From: Podospora pseudocomata
Lineage: Eukaryota > Ascomycota > Sordariomycetes > Sordariales > Podosporaceae
Direction: 5' to 3'
DNA length: 64,000 bases
NCBI RefSeq assembly: GCF_035222375.1
Contig: NC_085890.1
Span: 1,488,001 to 1,552,000, forward strand
In this document: positions 11,349 to 24,700 of the stretch, in pieces
Position numbering within the stretch: the first letter of the stretch is position 1
Layout: every line of letters starts with the position of its first letter
Notes under the pieces: model-generated
What the model saw: only the letters and a program-made list of their open reading frames with translations
Database searches by the model: none
What the model was told of the DNA's origin: nothing
Position numbers and translations under genes: made by a program

Positions 11349-13755
11349 TCACCCGCTGAGGTAGGTCCGACGTCTGACTTCGGCTTCCTTGATGATTTCA
11401 GCCGAGAGGCTCAGACTTGGCGACAGGACAGCGTAGCGTTCGATCTCCATGACGACGTCGTTGATGATTTGATCAATGGTATCGCGGTGGGGAACCAGGC
11501 TCCAGAGGATGCTCGACAGTGACGGCGACATGGTGGCGCCCATGACCAAAAGTGTCTGTGATACAATGGACAGAGCACCCTGCCAAAGGTACGGCATATG
11601 TCCGGCGTGACTGCGGCCAATTCGTTAGATTAACTGTCAAGAGGCGCTGCTGACCAATGGGAAAGACGGGGAAAAAGACTTACTGCGCAGTAATGTGCTC
11701 CAGTTGCCGGATTGACGCTTCTAGGCACTTTGTGCAAGCCTCCCGCACCGAGGGGTCCAACACCGCTTGCTCGTTGTCAAGGACCGCCAGAATATAAGGT
11801 CGATAGATGATGGTTCGGCAGGCGAAGAAGCGTAATCTCAGCACCGTCTGCACCGGATCGGGAAGCATCGTCCGTGTGAAGGGAAACTGCAGCGGTAGTG
11901 GCAAGCTCTCATACCACTGTGTCAGCTGGAAGTCAAGCTCTGCCACGACCGGCTCCAAGCTTGTTGTTGATGCCATGGAATCCTTCGAGTAGATGAGCTG
12001 ACTGACGCGGTTGAGCAGCCTCCTCAGTGCAATCTCGGCCAGGAAATACCACAACTCGTCGCGTCCAACTGCTTCCTGCTCATCGCCCTCGAACCCGCAG
12101 GGAAGACCAACATTCTCCTCAAATGCAACCACACCAGAATGGGGGAGGTCCAATTCGGCCAATAAATCGCTTTCGAAGAGAAGTGAGTTCCAGTAAATTC
12201 TTTCGATCAGCTCCCTCTGATCAGCGGGCACTCTGCTCGGCGCCATGAGCAAAAGCTGCAGTTTCGTACTTGTCGTGCAAAGCAAGTTCCATGCCTCCAG
12301 CGGTCGAACAAGGTAAAACAGGTAAGCAGCAGCCAGCAAGTGACACTGTGCTGCGAGCACACTGTTGGACGTCATCATGCCTGGCAGCAGAGACCAAGCT
12401 GCGGTGAAATACTGAAGTCCGGGAGGGTCCTCATGGGGTACAATCCTCGAGATGCTGCCTCTCGAGCTAGCCTGGCCCAGGGCCAGCACCAACAGCACAA
12501 TGCAACTCTCTGGTCCTTCTCTGAAACCGTTTGATAGCGCTATCCTGTAGTGGCTCCTCCACGTGTATGGGTTGACGCAGGCGTACCAGATGTTGACTCT
12601 GTCAAAGTAGGCTTCGATGTAGGCATTCGTATTGGAGAGGTCGACGCAGGGAGTCTTGGCGAGAGAGTGCAGCGGCTCACGGGCCATCTCAAGCTGCAGG
12701 AGAATTTGAGGGTCGTACGGTCGTGATACCAAATCGCGGATCATGGGCCACTGCAGCAGATGCAGAGCCGCATTCGTGTGCACCTTTGGCATGGTCGAGA
12801 TATTGTTAGTGGCTGTGGCGGACCATGTCCCAAGTCCACCGCTGGGAATGACGGACACAAAGTTGGCGGCATTTGACCCGATTCCCATCAAGTTGTCACC
12901 GCTGAGAGCTGTCCCATTGCTCATATTTGGCGAATCATGAGACATGCCCATGCCATTGGGGTGGCCCACCATGTTCATCTGGAGCAGGTTCTCAATGCGG
13001 TTCAAGCGCTCCAGGATAAGCTTGTCGCCGGCATCCAGCTTGATGCCGGGCTCGCGATAAATGCACTCGGCACCCAACTCGGTACATAGCTTGCACTTTG
13101 GCTTCGTGCCATCGCATCGTGACTTCCTCGAACGGCAAACCTCGCACTATAAAATCCTGTCAGTAACCTTCCCGGCTGGTCCTGTGTTCTCGATTCAACG
13201 TACAGCGATGGTTGCCCTCCGCCTTGGATAGTCGACGCCCGCATCGGTATTCCGCCTTTTAAGAGGGTTGATACCCTCATCGCTCGGTGCCTTCTGCATC
13301 CCATTCGATTCTGGCCTGTTGTCTGATGACTGTGAAAGATTGCGCGCCTTCTGCGCCGAACCGAGTATGCCTTCCCTGCTGAAGCTAGGAGTCCGAGCCG
13401 ACTTGAGAGATGTTGGTGACTTGAGAGAGTTTACGCCACCGCCGTTAACCTGGACCTGGGCCAGAAGCTGGGGCGAGGGCACCTCGATGGTGAAGTCCCT
13501 GTTCGGCAATGGAAACCTTCCTACAACAGTAGCACTGGCAGCCGCAGTCATAGTGGCCGTGGAAGAATGTGGAGAGTCACCGTTGGACGATGGTGACATG
13601 CTGTTGGCACTCGGTACGTTGATGAGTGCGTCCAAAGAGACAGACCGGTGATGCTCGTGATGTGTTCCGATAGATATGGGTGTTGTTAGAGAATCCCGGG
13701 CTTCCGTGTTTCGTTCGAGGTAATCAACCGGCGGATAACAGCAACCGCTTCCCAC
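11349..13755 (-). CDS. Zn2Cys6 fungal transcription factor with fungal-specific TF (MHR) domain
   Basis: At least three exons on the minus strand. The first coding segment ends at 13204, the second is 13146-11684 and the last is 11610-11349 (stop). Introns are 13147-13203 (GTACGT..TAG, 57 bases) and 11611-11683 (GTAAGT..CAG, 73 bases). Joining the first two creates a perfect CX2CX6CX6CX2CX6C zinc cluster that starts CEVCRSRKSRC, the DNA-binding domain. A short linker and a probable dimerisation helix (LERLNRIENLLQ) follow, then a fungal TF regulatory domain to near the C terminus. The protein should act in the nucleus. The 5' end is uncertain. The frame is open to 13755 but begins there with GTG after a stop. 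The first ATG in frame is at 13599 (706 residues from there), yet the residues before it look coding, so an upstream exon is likely. A CTAAC branch-point-like word near 13680 is consistent with that. Target genes are not evident. Confidence 0.85.
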
Positions 13756-15052
13756 TTCGACGGTTCTGTCGACTCAGACACCGCAAGCACCAAAAACACA
13801 AGCACTCGGTTGTTGTTGTCCGGCTCGCATCATCAAGCGGCGACGACCAGAGGGAGTGAGGTGGAGGAGATGGAAAGGAACGGAGGTACGCTGGGCCGTA
13901 TGTTGGTGATGGGTGGTGATAGCAAAAGTAAAGGGGGAGGGCAGGTCTTTTCGGGAACTGTGGGATGTGAAGGATTCATATGGGGGTAAGCTCGCCTAGA
14001 GGTAGCGTGAGCGGCAGCCCTTGTAGAATAAAACCCAAGACCGGTATGAAGAGGAGGGAACAGGTACAACAGATGCACCCTTGGGTGGCTTCGGAGATAC
14101 CTACCTCTTGAGGGGGGGGGAGGAGGGGGGGGTGGGCGTCTGAACTAACGGTGGCTTGATGCTTTGTGGGGGAAATTTGCCCTGGTCCTGTTGATGAGTT
14201 CCCAAGGCCGGGTCACAGTGATCCGCGGTGTAGCTACTGTGATGCTGATACCCCCTTGAGTGTACCGTTGGATTGGCAGCGGCTCCAGGTTGGCTTGCGG
14301 CAAACCCCATCGCTTTTCACTCACGCGATGGACTCCAAAATTCGTCGTCCAAAACGGAGACGGGACGGTGGTCTACAGGGGAGCCCCATGCGCTAGGCTC
14401 GACGAGAGTGGGAACCGCGAACGACCGATGGACTACGACCCCCTGCTCAGCGTTGCAGTGACGCTGAGCGAAAGCGCCATGTGGAGTGGCAGAAAAGTGG
14501 TCTCTGATGGTGCTGTGGGTGTGCCCCGGATCTGGTGCGTGCTGGATCATGGAGGATGCATCGAGGGCCGAGGTCCTCGAGGGAATCAGGAGCATGGGGA
14601 CGTGAAGCGAGCCGCGAGCAGCCGGTGGTCTGGCTGTCACCTGTGTCACCAGCTGAGAGAAGTCATCAGCAAGGGACAAGCAGGAGGGACGTCTGTGTTG
14701 AAGGGGTGGGGCCGGACACAGCATTTGCGGAGAAGGGGGAAAGAAGGAAAACGAGATGGATCATTGGAGGGAGGAGGAGGAATCGCAAATCAAAAACGCG
14801 GGGGTGGGGTTCCCCAAGGAATCTCCAAAACCGTTCGTTCACTTCTTGGGCTTGGGCTGGGGAAGACAGCAAAAGCATTGACCACTGACCGCAGGTGCAG
14901 GTGGTCGGTCTGCTCCGCTCGTTCCGTTGCCTGTTTGAGCTTCCATCATCCAAAAGTATAGGTAGGTAAGCAGAGTGACAGAGGGTATGTTGAACGAGGC
15001 ATTGACAAAGTGCCTTATAAATGAGACTTACGTGGACTGCCCGTCTCGGCAT

Positions 15053-15073
15053 AGACAGACAGACAGACAGACA
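15053..15073. repeat. (AGAC)n tetranucleotide repeat
   Basis: Five tandem AGAC units in non-coding DNA. The same unit recurs at 24165-24186. Confidence 0.9.
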
Positions 15074-18000
15074 CCTACCTACTACCGTAACACGTACTCG
15101 TACTGACCAGGGCCAGGACAGCGGCGCTAACTCATGTAATAGTATCGTGTACCGCGAGGGCTAGCCACGACTGCCATGGCGGTGAATGAAACTGCAAAGG
15201 TTAGCCGATCAGCTGAAAAGCTCCAGATCACTTGCCAGGCTCTTGCTGCAACTCCAGCAGACAGACAGGGCAGCAGGGACTTTGACATGACAGCACGTAT
15301 GAAGATGTCCATGGGTTGTCGGCATCACCAGCCGGATGAAGGGAAATGGTGCGCACGTTCACTCATAGTCTTACCTTTCTTGAGTCAACACACGAACCCG
15401 AACCCGGGCTTTGGAAGACCACTCATGTAAGACACACTGAAGACCATGTGGAGGTAATCATCGTGGACCTGCATCCCCGGTTTGATCTGCAAAAACATCC
15501 CCAGAAATGAGAGCCTATTGCCCCAGTATTCTCAATGCAGCTCCTCCATCAAGAAGCAGCAGTACAATCGTGTACATTGACCCCGCATCTTCACTTCCAG
15601 TCAGTCATCCAATCACCAACAGTCCGGACTTTGACGGCATGATCACCAGCTCACCCATCCCCCCCCTCTTAATACTCTGTTAATTCTTGACTCGTGTGTG
15701 TGTTGATGTTGGTTACGAAGAGTTTAGGTGGTTGTACCGGCCTTATAAGAGCGAGTGGTAAGGTCGTGCTTCTACCAGGGACCCCTTCACATAATACAAG
15801 CGCGCCATACCATAAGGCTTGATAAACCCTTGCAAATTGTATTTAGCATAAATTCAACAACTGCCAGCGTCGCTCCTGGTAATCTCTGGGCTCGACGAAT
15901 CGCCTTGTTCCCATGCTCGGGCCCTCCGCACTGTCCGCCGCGAAGAACTGTGGTGAGGAGCAGAGAGTTCGAGAAGGCCACGAAAGAACTCCACACCACA
16001 CGGAGCATCGTCTTGGAACAAAGCTGTTCGTCATGATCCTCGTCAACCTACTAGGCTGGTGGTGGTGGCAGGTACCTGCGTCCTGGATGTGTCGATACGT
16101 ACGATACAAGCACACCCACACCACTCTGCCAACAAAAAGATCACCTCGGGAGTCGATCGAGCATCGTCTTGTAGGCGGCAAACCGGTGGATGTGGACGGT
16201 CAGGTGGTGATCAGTTCCCATTCCGCCTCTGCGGCCGTATATGACTCTTCTCATCAATGGGCTTCTTTGCCTTCCCTTCTGGTGGATGAAGCAGGATCTC
16301 GTGAACATTCAACACGATGGCCCGCTCCACCGCATACTTGCCACCGCCGCCGACAAGCTGCGTGGCTGCCTCGACTGCCTAAGGGTCCGTCCTATTTCGG
16401 GTAACCGAGATATTGCTGATATTGAGGGCTCGATAGAAGGGTGGTGGACCGCTATATTGGGAACCAAGTTTTGGTCCTCTTCCTTCTCGACTGTCAACTT
16501 TCGTTTCCTGCCGTGCGACCACTGGAAGGACTCCCGTCTAGACTCATCAACAATGCTGGGCTGTCTGTGATGGGCAAATTGGCCCAAGCACGTCACATCT
16601 CCAAGCTCCCGTCTGTCGAAGCCGCAATCTCGCCTTGTTCGCGATACCAAAATCCCGCCCTCTGTGTGTCCTAAAGGGTACTTGTGGCTGTTTGTGGGGC
16701 GCATAGAAGCACTGTCCATCCGATTCGGAGCAAGTCGCTTTTTCCAACGGCTCGAAACGTCAAAACGGGCGGTGGTAGACCGTTTCAGGATTAACTGGTA
16801 AATTACGGTCTGCACCACGCACGTGCATCCGCAGCCCAGCCGAGTGCGTTAGTGGCTTGGGGAACAGCGACTTCCACTGGGCGCCCAAAAAGGCGGTCGG
16901 TCCGAATGCTTGCAATTAGACCTTTGTGCACACCACCACCAGCCACACAACTTGGTGTGAAAGAGCCTCAGGACACGACATCTCCAGCTGTCGGGATACA
17001 GAAATATCGGGCTATCGAATATCAATAAGCCCCAGGTTTAACCCTATGCCAACCTCAACCCTAACAACTCGGACCAACTCCTCCACCAGCTAAAGATCTG
17101 GATACCTACCACAGAACGATCCAGACAATTGTATTTCTGTCCTCGTACATTCGCTAACCACTCAGCCGCCCAAGAGTCCCTAGAAACGGCCCATCTGGCC
17201 CTCTTCAGCCTCGCTGTCCTCCTCCCGCTACGCTCCGCTCCCTTGGTGACCGTGTGGGAGGTCATGGGACTTTTCGATATATATTAACCGGCACACACAA
17301 ACCCTGGCTACACATGGCATACATTGACACCACCCGTCTAGACCCACGCTAGTCTAAGGTGCGGCTGCCGCAGACGATATTACACACGCCCGATTTCTCG
17401 TTGGAAAAGCACGGATGTCGTCGATATTCGGACGTGGCCTGCATGTGCCATCCTGATTCTGTCGTCGACTGTCCACACCCGGTCTTACAAGACTTAGGGG
17501 TGCATATGTGGCCGTCATGCCGTCCTGTCTGGCTCTGTCTGTGGCTAATCAGTTCCCCCTCAAGCCAGCTTCCCCCGCTCTCACGACCCCACCCCGCCGA
17601 AACCGTTGTCATCGGTGCGGGTATGTAACGGGTAAGAATGCGGGCACGGGCACGGACGACGGGGGCGGGTGCGGGGACCGCTGTGAAGTAGAGTCACCGA
17701 TCACCAGTCCGATTTGCTGGCCTGGCCCAACAAGACAGCAGTTCATCACGGCGCTTCAGGGGCGTGCCCTGCTCCCAAGATTCCAACGGTAGCTTACAGA
17801 GAGATTTGAAAGCTTCCTACCTTCTTCTTTGTGGGTAGTCGCGTCTAACCGCGCCTAGTGGTGTAGTATCACACGGGATGACATTTCGCAAACCTCACCA
17901 CCAGGTAGATCCGGATATACCAGTAGGAAATTACGCGGGCAGACGACTTCTTGTCCGGGAAGCTTGGTGAGTGCCGACAGCCGTGGCTTGCACCACCGGA

Positions 18001-20034
18001 CACCCCCGGCAGGACCCCCAGGTCAACGAAGCCTTCGGTACCGGAAGACCACCTTGGTTTTTTCTGCTGTCCTCGGGGGCCAGCCCCACACCCCAAACTG
18101 GCTCTTCATGTCCGGCGACCGCACCACCGCGCACTCGCTTCGCACCTGACGGGCCTTGGCTTTCGGCTTTGCTTACCCCTCTCTCTGTCCTTCCTCATCA
18201 TGAGCACACATCGCCATTGCCCCCATCTCGCGGGAACCAGACTCGACTCCTGGGCGGTTAGCCACCGCTGGCCATCTTAGCTGCAGGACACACGATTCGG
18301 ATGACACGGCGGCAAAGCTCCCTGTTCTTTTGTCGAGGCCCCCCTCCCTGGACCATGTTCTTCCGCGGGGCCCTTGGGTCACGGCTTACTTTTGTTGCTG
18401 CAGATTGTTCACGATCCTTCCCGCTCACATGCTCGACACGGCACTCTTGTATGTGTGGAGGCGGGCGAGCATTATCATGGCACATGCCTGTATGCAATGT
18501 CGTCGTCTCTTTCAGGTCGAGAAGGGTTGGCAGATATGCTGCTGTATTCAACAACCGAGAATATTTTTGATCATACGAGCCATCTGGGCCACCCACAAAT
18601 TCCACAGACGAGAGCCTCACCCATGGTTCTATCACACAATAGGGACTCGTTGTAGTCCGAGCCTACCTAGCTGCCTCTGGTCATCATGTTCTTTATTGCT
18701 GTTCTTCACCGTCAGAACTATTAACACGTAGACTAAGGTACTCAGCTTCTTGTATCAAATGAGGGGAATACCGGCAGCATCCGTGTTGCATATATCCCAA
18801 AGCGGAAACCTACGCCCGTCTTATTAGACGTCCCTCTTCGATATCTGACACAGCAGCTGCTACGTAGTTAAAAAAGAAGATGATCAACCGATCTGCACCG
18901 TTCGCCCGAGCTGCCCACACGTGGTGATGATCTTTTGAGCGGACAGTAGCCCGGCTTGCTCCTTTTGGTAAGACCATCCGGGGGAGTGTGGTTGTTACCT
19001 ACCCACAGACAAAACCCTGATTTTTTAAAAACATATGTGAGAGCTGTGAGGTTTAGGTTACTAAGATCGGCCGGATTGGAAGTTTTGGGGGAAAAGATGG
19101 AGAAGAGACGCGGGATTGGGGGGGGTTGGGTGGTTGCTCCGGATCTCATCGTGGGGTGAACTCACAGGTTATTAGTTGTAGACGAGAACGTGATAAGTGA
19201 AGTTATGTGTGAAAAGCAACTTGGATACACTGAGTAGGCGTTTCTGTATACACCCATCGATAACTCATAACGTTTTTTTTTCTTTTCCATGATTTTGACG
19301 AATCCGGACTTGAGATCACCACTCTTGAATGAAGCCACTAGCTCATCGTGCATACCTACAAGACCATCGTCAAACCCTCACACCCTGAATCATTTTCCAG
19401 GCTCACATGGACGATCTGTAAACCGTGATGAACCAGTATAGCATTGCCCATTATATTCCACTCTTCAGGTTCTCACATGATCTTAGCGCTTCTCTGCCAG
19501 GTAGGTAACTGTTCAATGGCGTCCAAAGCCACCTACATCACCACCTCCATACCCCACATTATGGTGAGACAGATCGATGTCCCTGCTGCTTCAAAACCGC
19601 TGCAACAAAAAGAAAGAAAAAAAAAGCTTGTGTAAACTCCCCAGGCATTGACACGTTCACAACATCAGACGAAAAACTGGGCGATCATTCATGTTCTAGT
19701 TTTACCCTAGATCTTTTTTGCAGATTGGTTCTCGGATCTGCATAGCTGCCGGCCGTGAGTTGCCGAGAGGGGAGAGGCATAAAGATGTCAGTGTTTCAGG
19801 TCTTTCTAGTGGGAATTGTGCGGGGGTGAGGTAGAGAGGTGAGGGGTGAAAAAAGAGCTTCACTTGGCCCCCATCCTGACTTTTATGCGTCATTGGCTTT
19901 TCTGGTTGGAGCATGGAGGGATGAAAATGAAGTTCATGTGTGAGGTTGTTAGGTGGATTAACAACGAGCGGCATTGTCGTTGATGGGTTTATGACGTGAA
20001 TGGCATTTAACTAGATGAGATCATGCGAGATATG

Positions 20035-20054
20035 CAGTCAGTCAGTCAGTCAGT
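20035..20054. repeat. (CAGT)n tetranucleotide repeat
   Basis: Five tandem CAGT units about 80 bases downstream of the lactonase stop codon. Confidence 0.9.
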
Positions 20055-20134
20055 TGAACAGAATATTTGCTGTGAAATGCAATTGTTTTCGCATCATGAT
20101 ATCTCCTATTAGTTGCTTTGGCCTTTCTATGTCT

Positions 20135-21746
20135 TTACAACATTATACCCAACCACCCAACCAAAAACACCAAAAAACCAACCTCCCAACCCAACGCCGT
20201 CCCATAAGTCCCAGCTCCCGTGTTCTTAGATGCAGCCCCGGCCGGAATGCTCGTCGGACCATCCTCCCCAGCATCATTTTCGCAGTCCGCATCTCTAAAA
20301 GAAGACAAAAAAAATAAGCTACACCGAGCGCAGCTCACCCGCACCACACAGCGTATCCCATGCTTGGCTTACTCTTTGAATATAACATGATTAACCTGCG
20401 TCGTCAAAACCCTCTCCCCCACCGCCTTCCCAATCATCCCCGTCCCAACATCCCTCTCAAAGACATTAACCCTATTCTCTCCCCCGCAAGCAACAGCAAC
20501 CAGACTCCCGTCCTTGTTGAAGCTGAAATGTCTCGGGAACGAGCCACCGGCCGGGGCACTCTGGACATGAGTCAACTCCCCAGTGGCAGGGTCGATGGAA
20601 AAGGTGTTCAGGGCGTCAGACGGAATCTTTGTGCCGTCGGCAACGGAGGTGTATTCTAGCGTGGTCTCGTTGCGAGTTGAGACGGTGAGGAATTTGTTGT
20701 CAGGCTGTGTATGTCGTGGTTAGAGTGGATTTTGAGAAGGGGGTGCGAAGGGGGAGCCTACAGAGATGGTAATTTCAGCACCGGAGGAGCCTTCGGCCGG
20801 TGCGTTCTCGCTGCCGTCGGTTCTGATGTTGAATTTCTCCGACAATGTCAAGCTGTTGGTGCCGTAAGAGACTTCGAACCCGAGGATGGAGACCTTCTTT
20901 TCGGCGATGACGTAGAGGAAGGTCTTGTCGCCTGACTTGAGGAAGGCAGCGTGACGAGGCCCGGTTCCGTTCCCGAAGGGGTGTGCCGGCTGAGTTTGTC
21001 AATATTGTTGTTAAAAAGCAAGAGAAGAGAGAGGAATACATACCAGCTCTGTGAGTGTCAGCGCAGTTTGGTCGATGCTGAAGATATGGAGGAGGTCGAC
21101 GGAGAGATCGGGGATGACAACGAATCCACCAGTGGGATCAACAACTGCTTGGTGAGGCCTGGAAGTGATGGTTTCGTTGTCAGCCCGTGGGGGAAAAGGT
21201 TTGTTGTCCAAGGATTGCAGCTTGGCTGGGTTCTCAATGTTGAAGACGTCGAGAGAGGATGATGCACTGAGAATGGTTGTCAGTGGTTGGATTACTCTAG
21301 TTTTTGTCATGCAAGATGTATTCAAGGACGTACAAGTTGGAGGTGATAGCTCTCTCCCCATTCTCACCAAAGAGAGCAATATGCACTGGGCCTCCAGGCG
21401 TAGAACTGTTTCCCACAAAAGCGAGAGTGCCGTCCGTATTCACCTTAGCTGAGGTAAAAGCGCCAGGGCCGTCGTCGAAGTTCTCATTGATGCAATAATA
21501 TTGATCGCCTCCAACGAGTGTTTGCCATGAAGGGTTAGTACCGCAGATGGACGAGATTTCGCCGACCTGCTCTAGGCCCTTGTTTCCCAGCTTCAGTGTC
21601 GTAACTCCTCCCTTGACAATCTCTCCTGGGGAAGACTCGAACGGGTATGAAGACACAAGAAGAAGACCTTGCTTTGAACAAGCGGCTGCGGATGATAATG
21701 AGAGGCCGGCCGACAAGGCAGCAAAGATGCCGTGTGGGGCTCTCAT
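20135..21746 (-). CDS. Secreted lactonase-type seven-bladed beta-propeller (6-phosphogluconolactonase/muconate-cyclase-like), probable GPI anchor
   Basis: Five exons on the minus strand: 21746-21334, 21266-21044, 20989-20762, 20704-20373 and 20294-20135. Introns are 67, 54, 57 and 78 bases, all GT-AG with frame kept across every junction, giving 451 residues. The first 22 residues form a signal peptide (MRAPHGIFAALSAGLSLSSAAA). The body has the repeating DPTGGFVVIPDLSVD / HPFGNGTGPRHAAF / FSFNKDGSLVAVAC signatures of the lactonase propeller family, which includes YbhE/Pgl and carboxy-cis,cis-muconate cyclase. After the last blade there is an acidic and Ser/Gly/Thr-rich spacer, then a hydrophobic C-terminal tail (EVGFLVFLVGWLGIML) with no charge after it, the pattern of a GPI-anchor signal. 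The protein is therefore probably displayed at the cell surface or wall. Its substrate is unknown; many fungal members are annotated only as lactonases. The last exon is strikingly G/T-rich. Confidence 0.87.
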
Positions 21747-24700
21747 GATGATTGATGGTTGGTGGATAAGATTGATGTAACGCTAGCTGGCGATTGACTA
21801 TTGGCCAGAAGAATGGTGTCGTGACGGTGTAAGTTGAGTTGCCGGGAGAGGAAAGCTTTTCTGTTCAGCAGGCTGGCTGCGTGTGGTTGTTGTTGAAGAA
21901 ATCAAGTAGATCTAGAATAGAGAAATGAAAAGATGTCCATCAAGGGATATCCAGAAGTTCGCCCTGTGCGGCGCGTGCGGCTTTATAAGGGGATCTGTCG
22001 ATTTCAACACAGCCGTCCAGTCTTCCAACAGTGTGTCAACAAACGTGCCTCATTCACTGTTCACTTGCTTATTTGGCCCCTGAGCCACCGGGTTGGTATC
22101 GGCTGACGGCCAGTTGGTTCACTCGCATTCAACGTCATTGGTCTTGTTGCCACTCATGATTCCGGGCTCAGAGTTGGTGAGACCACCTGGCGGCCAGCCA
22201 TGAAAGAGGGAACAATCGTTCAGCAACCCCTTGCAGGTCAGCGCTGTGCCTCGTTACGCATGGCTGGGATCGGAGGATCCAACTGCAAGCACAAGGCAAA
22301 TGTGTATGTAGCTGCTGACTGAGGCTTTGACAACTGGATCCGAAGAGCACCAATCCTTTGGATGACTTGACTACCGGTGGGAAACATGTGGAAACATGTG
22401 AGAATGTACATCACGGGCAATCAGTAAGACAATGGTTTAGGTTTTCCGACGGGCAAATTCCAGCGCTGTTGGAGATGTGAGGTGTGTTAGAGAATGTGCG
22501 AGGTTGAGAATAACGGCTGGCTGAGAAGCGGTGGTGATTCTCAGCCAATCAAATCGCTGGATTTCCAAACTCCTGCGGCTGGAGAGGCGGGGCGGGACAA
22601 TGCCTGCCTCCAATTAGCGGCCGTGGTGGGACCCGAGCATGCGGGGAACCTGCTGCCGGCGCCCTGGAGGCTCGCTGAGATCCACTAAAACACAAACAAG
22701 CTCGCTGTAACGGCCCCACCAGAGTCTTGGACAGCTTCAACGTTGGGTTTCTCGTCGCCTACCTGCATTCGGTCATTTATCTCAGAATCCTGTTAGTGGT
22801 GGTGTGTATGTATGACCGAGCATCAGCGAGTTGCATGTTTCAAATCGACACATCGGACATCAATCAACTGTTCATCCGGTCCTGCCACGCGTGCCCCTGA
22901 CGATCGATGGTCATGCTTGTAACTCCCGAAAGCTCACCTTCATCACACCTGTCAGGCCACTTTATTGTTCAGTTCTGTTGGCAGTAGAAGGGCATGGAAC
23001 GGTCAAACACTCAAATTCATGGCTCGTCCCAACATCATGGCCTCCCAAGACCTTTGCCACAGAGGTCGTGGAAGCCGGACTGGTGACCACCACACGACCC
23101 GTCACCAACATCCGGAGTGGTAAGACTCACGGGGCTATTCTCGTCATCACACACTCCTTCCCGGTTAAAACGCCGCCGGGATGCGAGCGAGGTTGTAGTC
23201 CCAGACCCCGCGCCTTGCTTCTCGTTCGGGAACCCAATGTCCGGATGACATTCCGCTTCGTTGCCAGTTAGATACATCTCATGCCCCGGCAAATGGGCAG
23301 CTCCATCTCGTCCAGGAGGCCAGGCTGAAAGAACATTCCCATGCCAATTTACAATAACCGTGGAGTCTTGTCTTCAACACTCACCTTGCCGGAACGAACC
23401 GAACAAGCTGATATATGATACAGCACTTGTATATCCCACCACTGTGTTCCTGGAAAGCCGATATTGCAATCAATGATGGAGTGCTTCTGGAAACCACACA
23501 CCCAGGCAAAAGTCACACTCGATGACTGCACCCAAATCATCTTCTCGCCCGCCGTGTTCATCATCATCTGACTTCAATTTGGGCCAGAGTTTCCCCGCGT
23601 TGGTACCCAAGCGAGGTGATACGGCATGCACGTGGAAGTGGAAGAACCCAGCCCTTCTGTTCTCTCTCCAAGCCTCCCCCTCACCACAATCATGGGGCTA
23701 ACACGGATTTCTCCAAATTCCAACTCCAACATCTGCACTCCACACAATTGCCGTGGCTTACACGATCCGGAATCCGAAAAATGAGGGACAGCTGCTTCCC
23801 CTCTCGATACGCTTTAGATGTCTTGCAGCAACGTAGGCTACGCTAAAACCAACCGCCGTGAACCACCGCTGGCTCAACCAAGTGCCATCATCAATTTTCC
23901 CCCAGACCTGAGCACTGTAATGGTCTCTTTTCTCATTCACCTTCCTATTCTGGCAAATACACGCTAACTGAATAATACTAAACCCATGTCCCACGTCGCT
24001 TGATGGCCCTACGTTGGTCTTTCGAGGTAGCAGTACCACAGCGTCAAGATAATTTGCAATGCCGCGGCTGATGTTGACTGCTCCCATGTCGGCCAAGGGT
24101 CTCGAATTCTTGGACGAGCCGTCAGCCGAACCCTGCTTGACCACCGTTTCGATCAACGGAATCACAGACAGACAGACAGACAGACAACGACCCATTCATC
24201 AGGCACATGGACATTTTCTCCCCTTGCTTCCCAGGAACCGACGTAACAACCATCACGAACGCCACCTTTCCTAGCGTCGGGACTCAAGCAGTTGCGCGAA
24301 GTTACGTTGTGGACTTTATCCGTCCCTTTTAGCCGTGAACAAACCCTGTCGTGCCATGCAGCCATTGCTTGGCTCCTAGCTTGCCAACCTCAACATCATT
24401 TGTCTTGGGCGTGGTTGTTGATGTCTGTCTGTTGGATCATGATGGCAGGCTGTTGTTCAGCGGTCAGAACCGTGAAGAGGTGAGCTCTGGGTTTGTGAGA
24501 CGAAGAAAAGGTCAAAGCTTACGAAGTTACTCTCCCTCGCTCGGGGGTTCTTTCTAGGTGCCGGAAAATCTAGATCACCAGAGAATTGATTATGGGAGGA
24601 CGAGTGACATGTACCTATGCAAGTCATCCTTTCATCCAGCTCGTATTATCAATCCCTTTTACCAAGGGGACAAGACAATACCCAGAGCCCCCCAAGACCA

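Larger units (their letters stand above)
13756..20134. other. 6.4 kb gap without a recognisable gene
   Basis: This contains the presumed promoter, and perhaps a first non-coding or short coding exon, of the transcription factor. Homopurine stretches lie at about 14100-14170 and 14700-14830 (plus strand). An (AGAC)n run sits at 15053-15073 next to a CCTACCTAC word, and CAGT repeats at 20035-20054. ORFs of 233 codons (14260-14961) and 169 codons (16309-16818, minus) were examined and show no motif. No RNA gene was recognised. Confidence 0.5.

Noticed and set aside
14260-14961. 233-codon plus-strand ORF upstream of the transcription factor
   Set aside because: Composition is Gly/Arg/Ser-rich from homopurine DNA, with no domain, no good start context and no coding-like codon pattern.
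16309-16818. 169-codon minus-strand ORF
   Set aside because: No motif or membrane segment, mixed codon use, isolated in a gene-free gap; overlapping frames are equally open.
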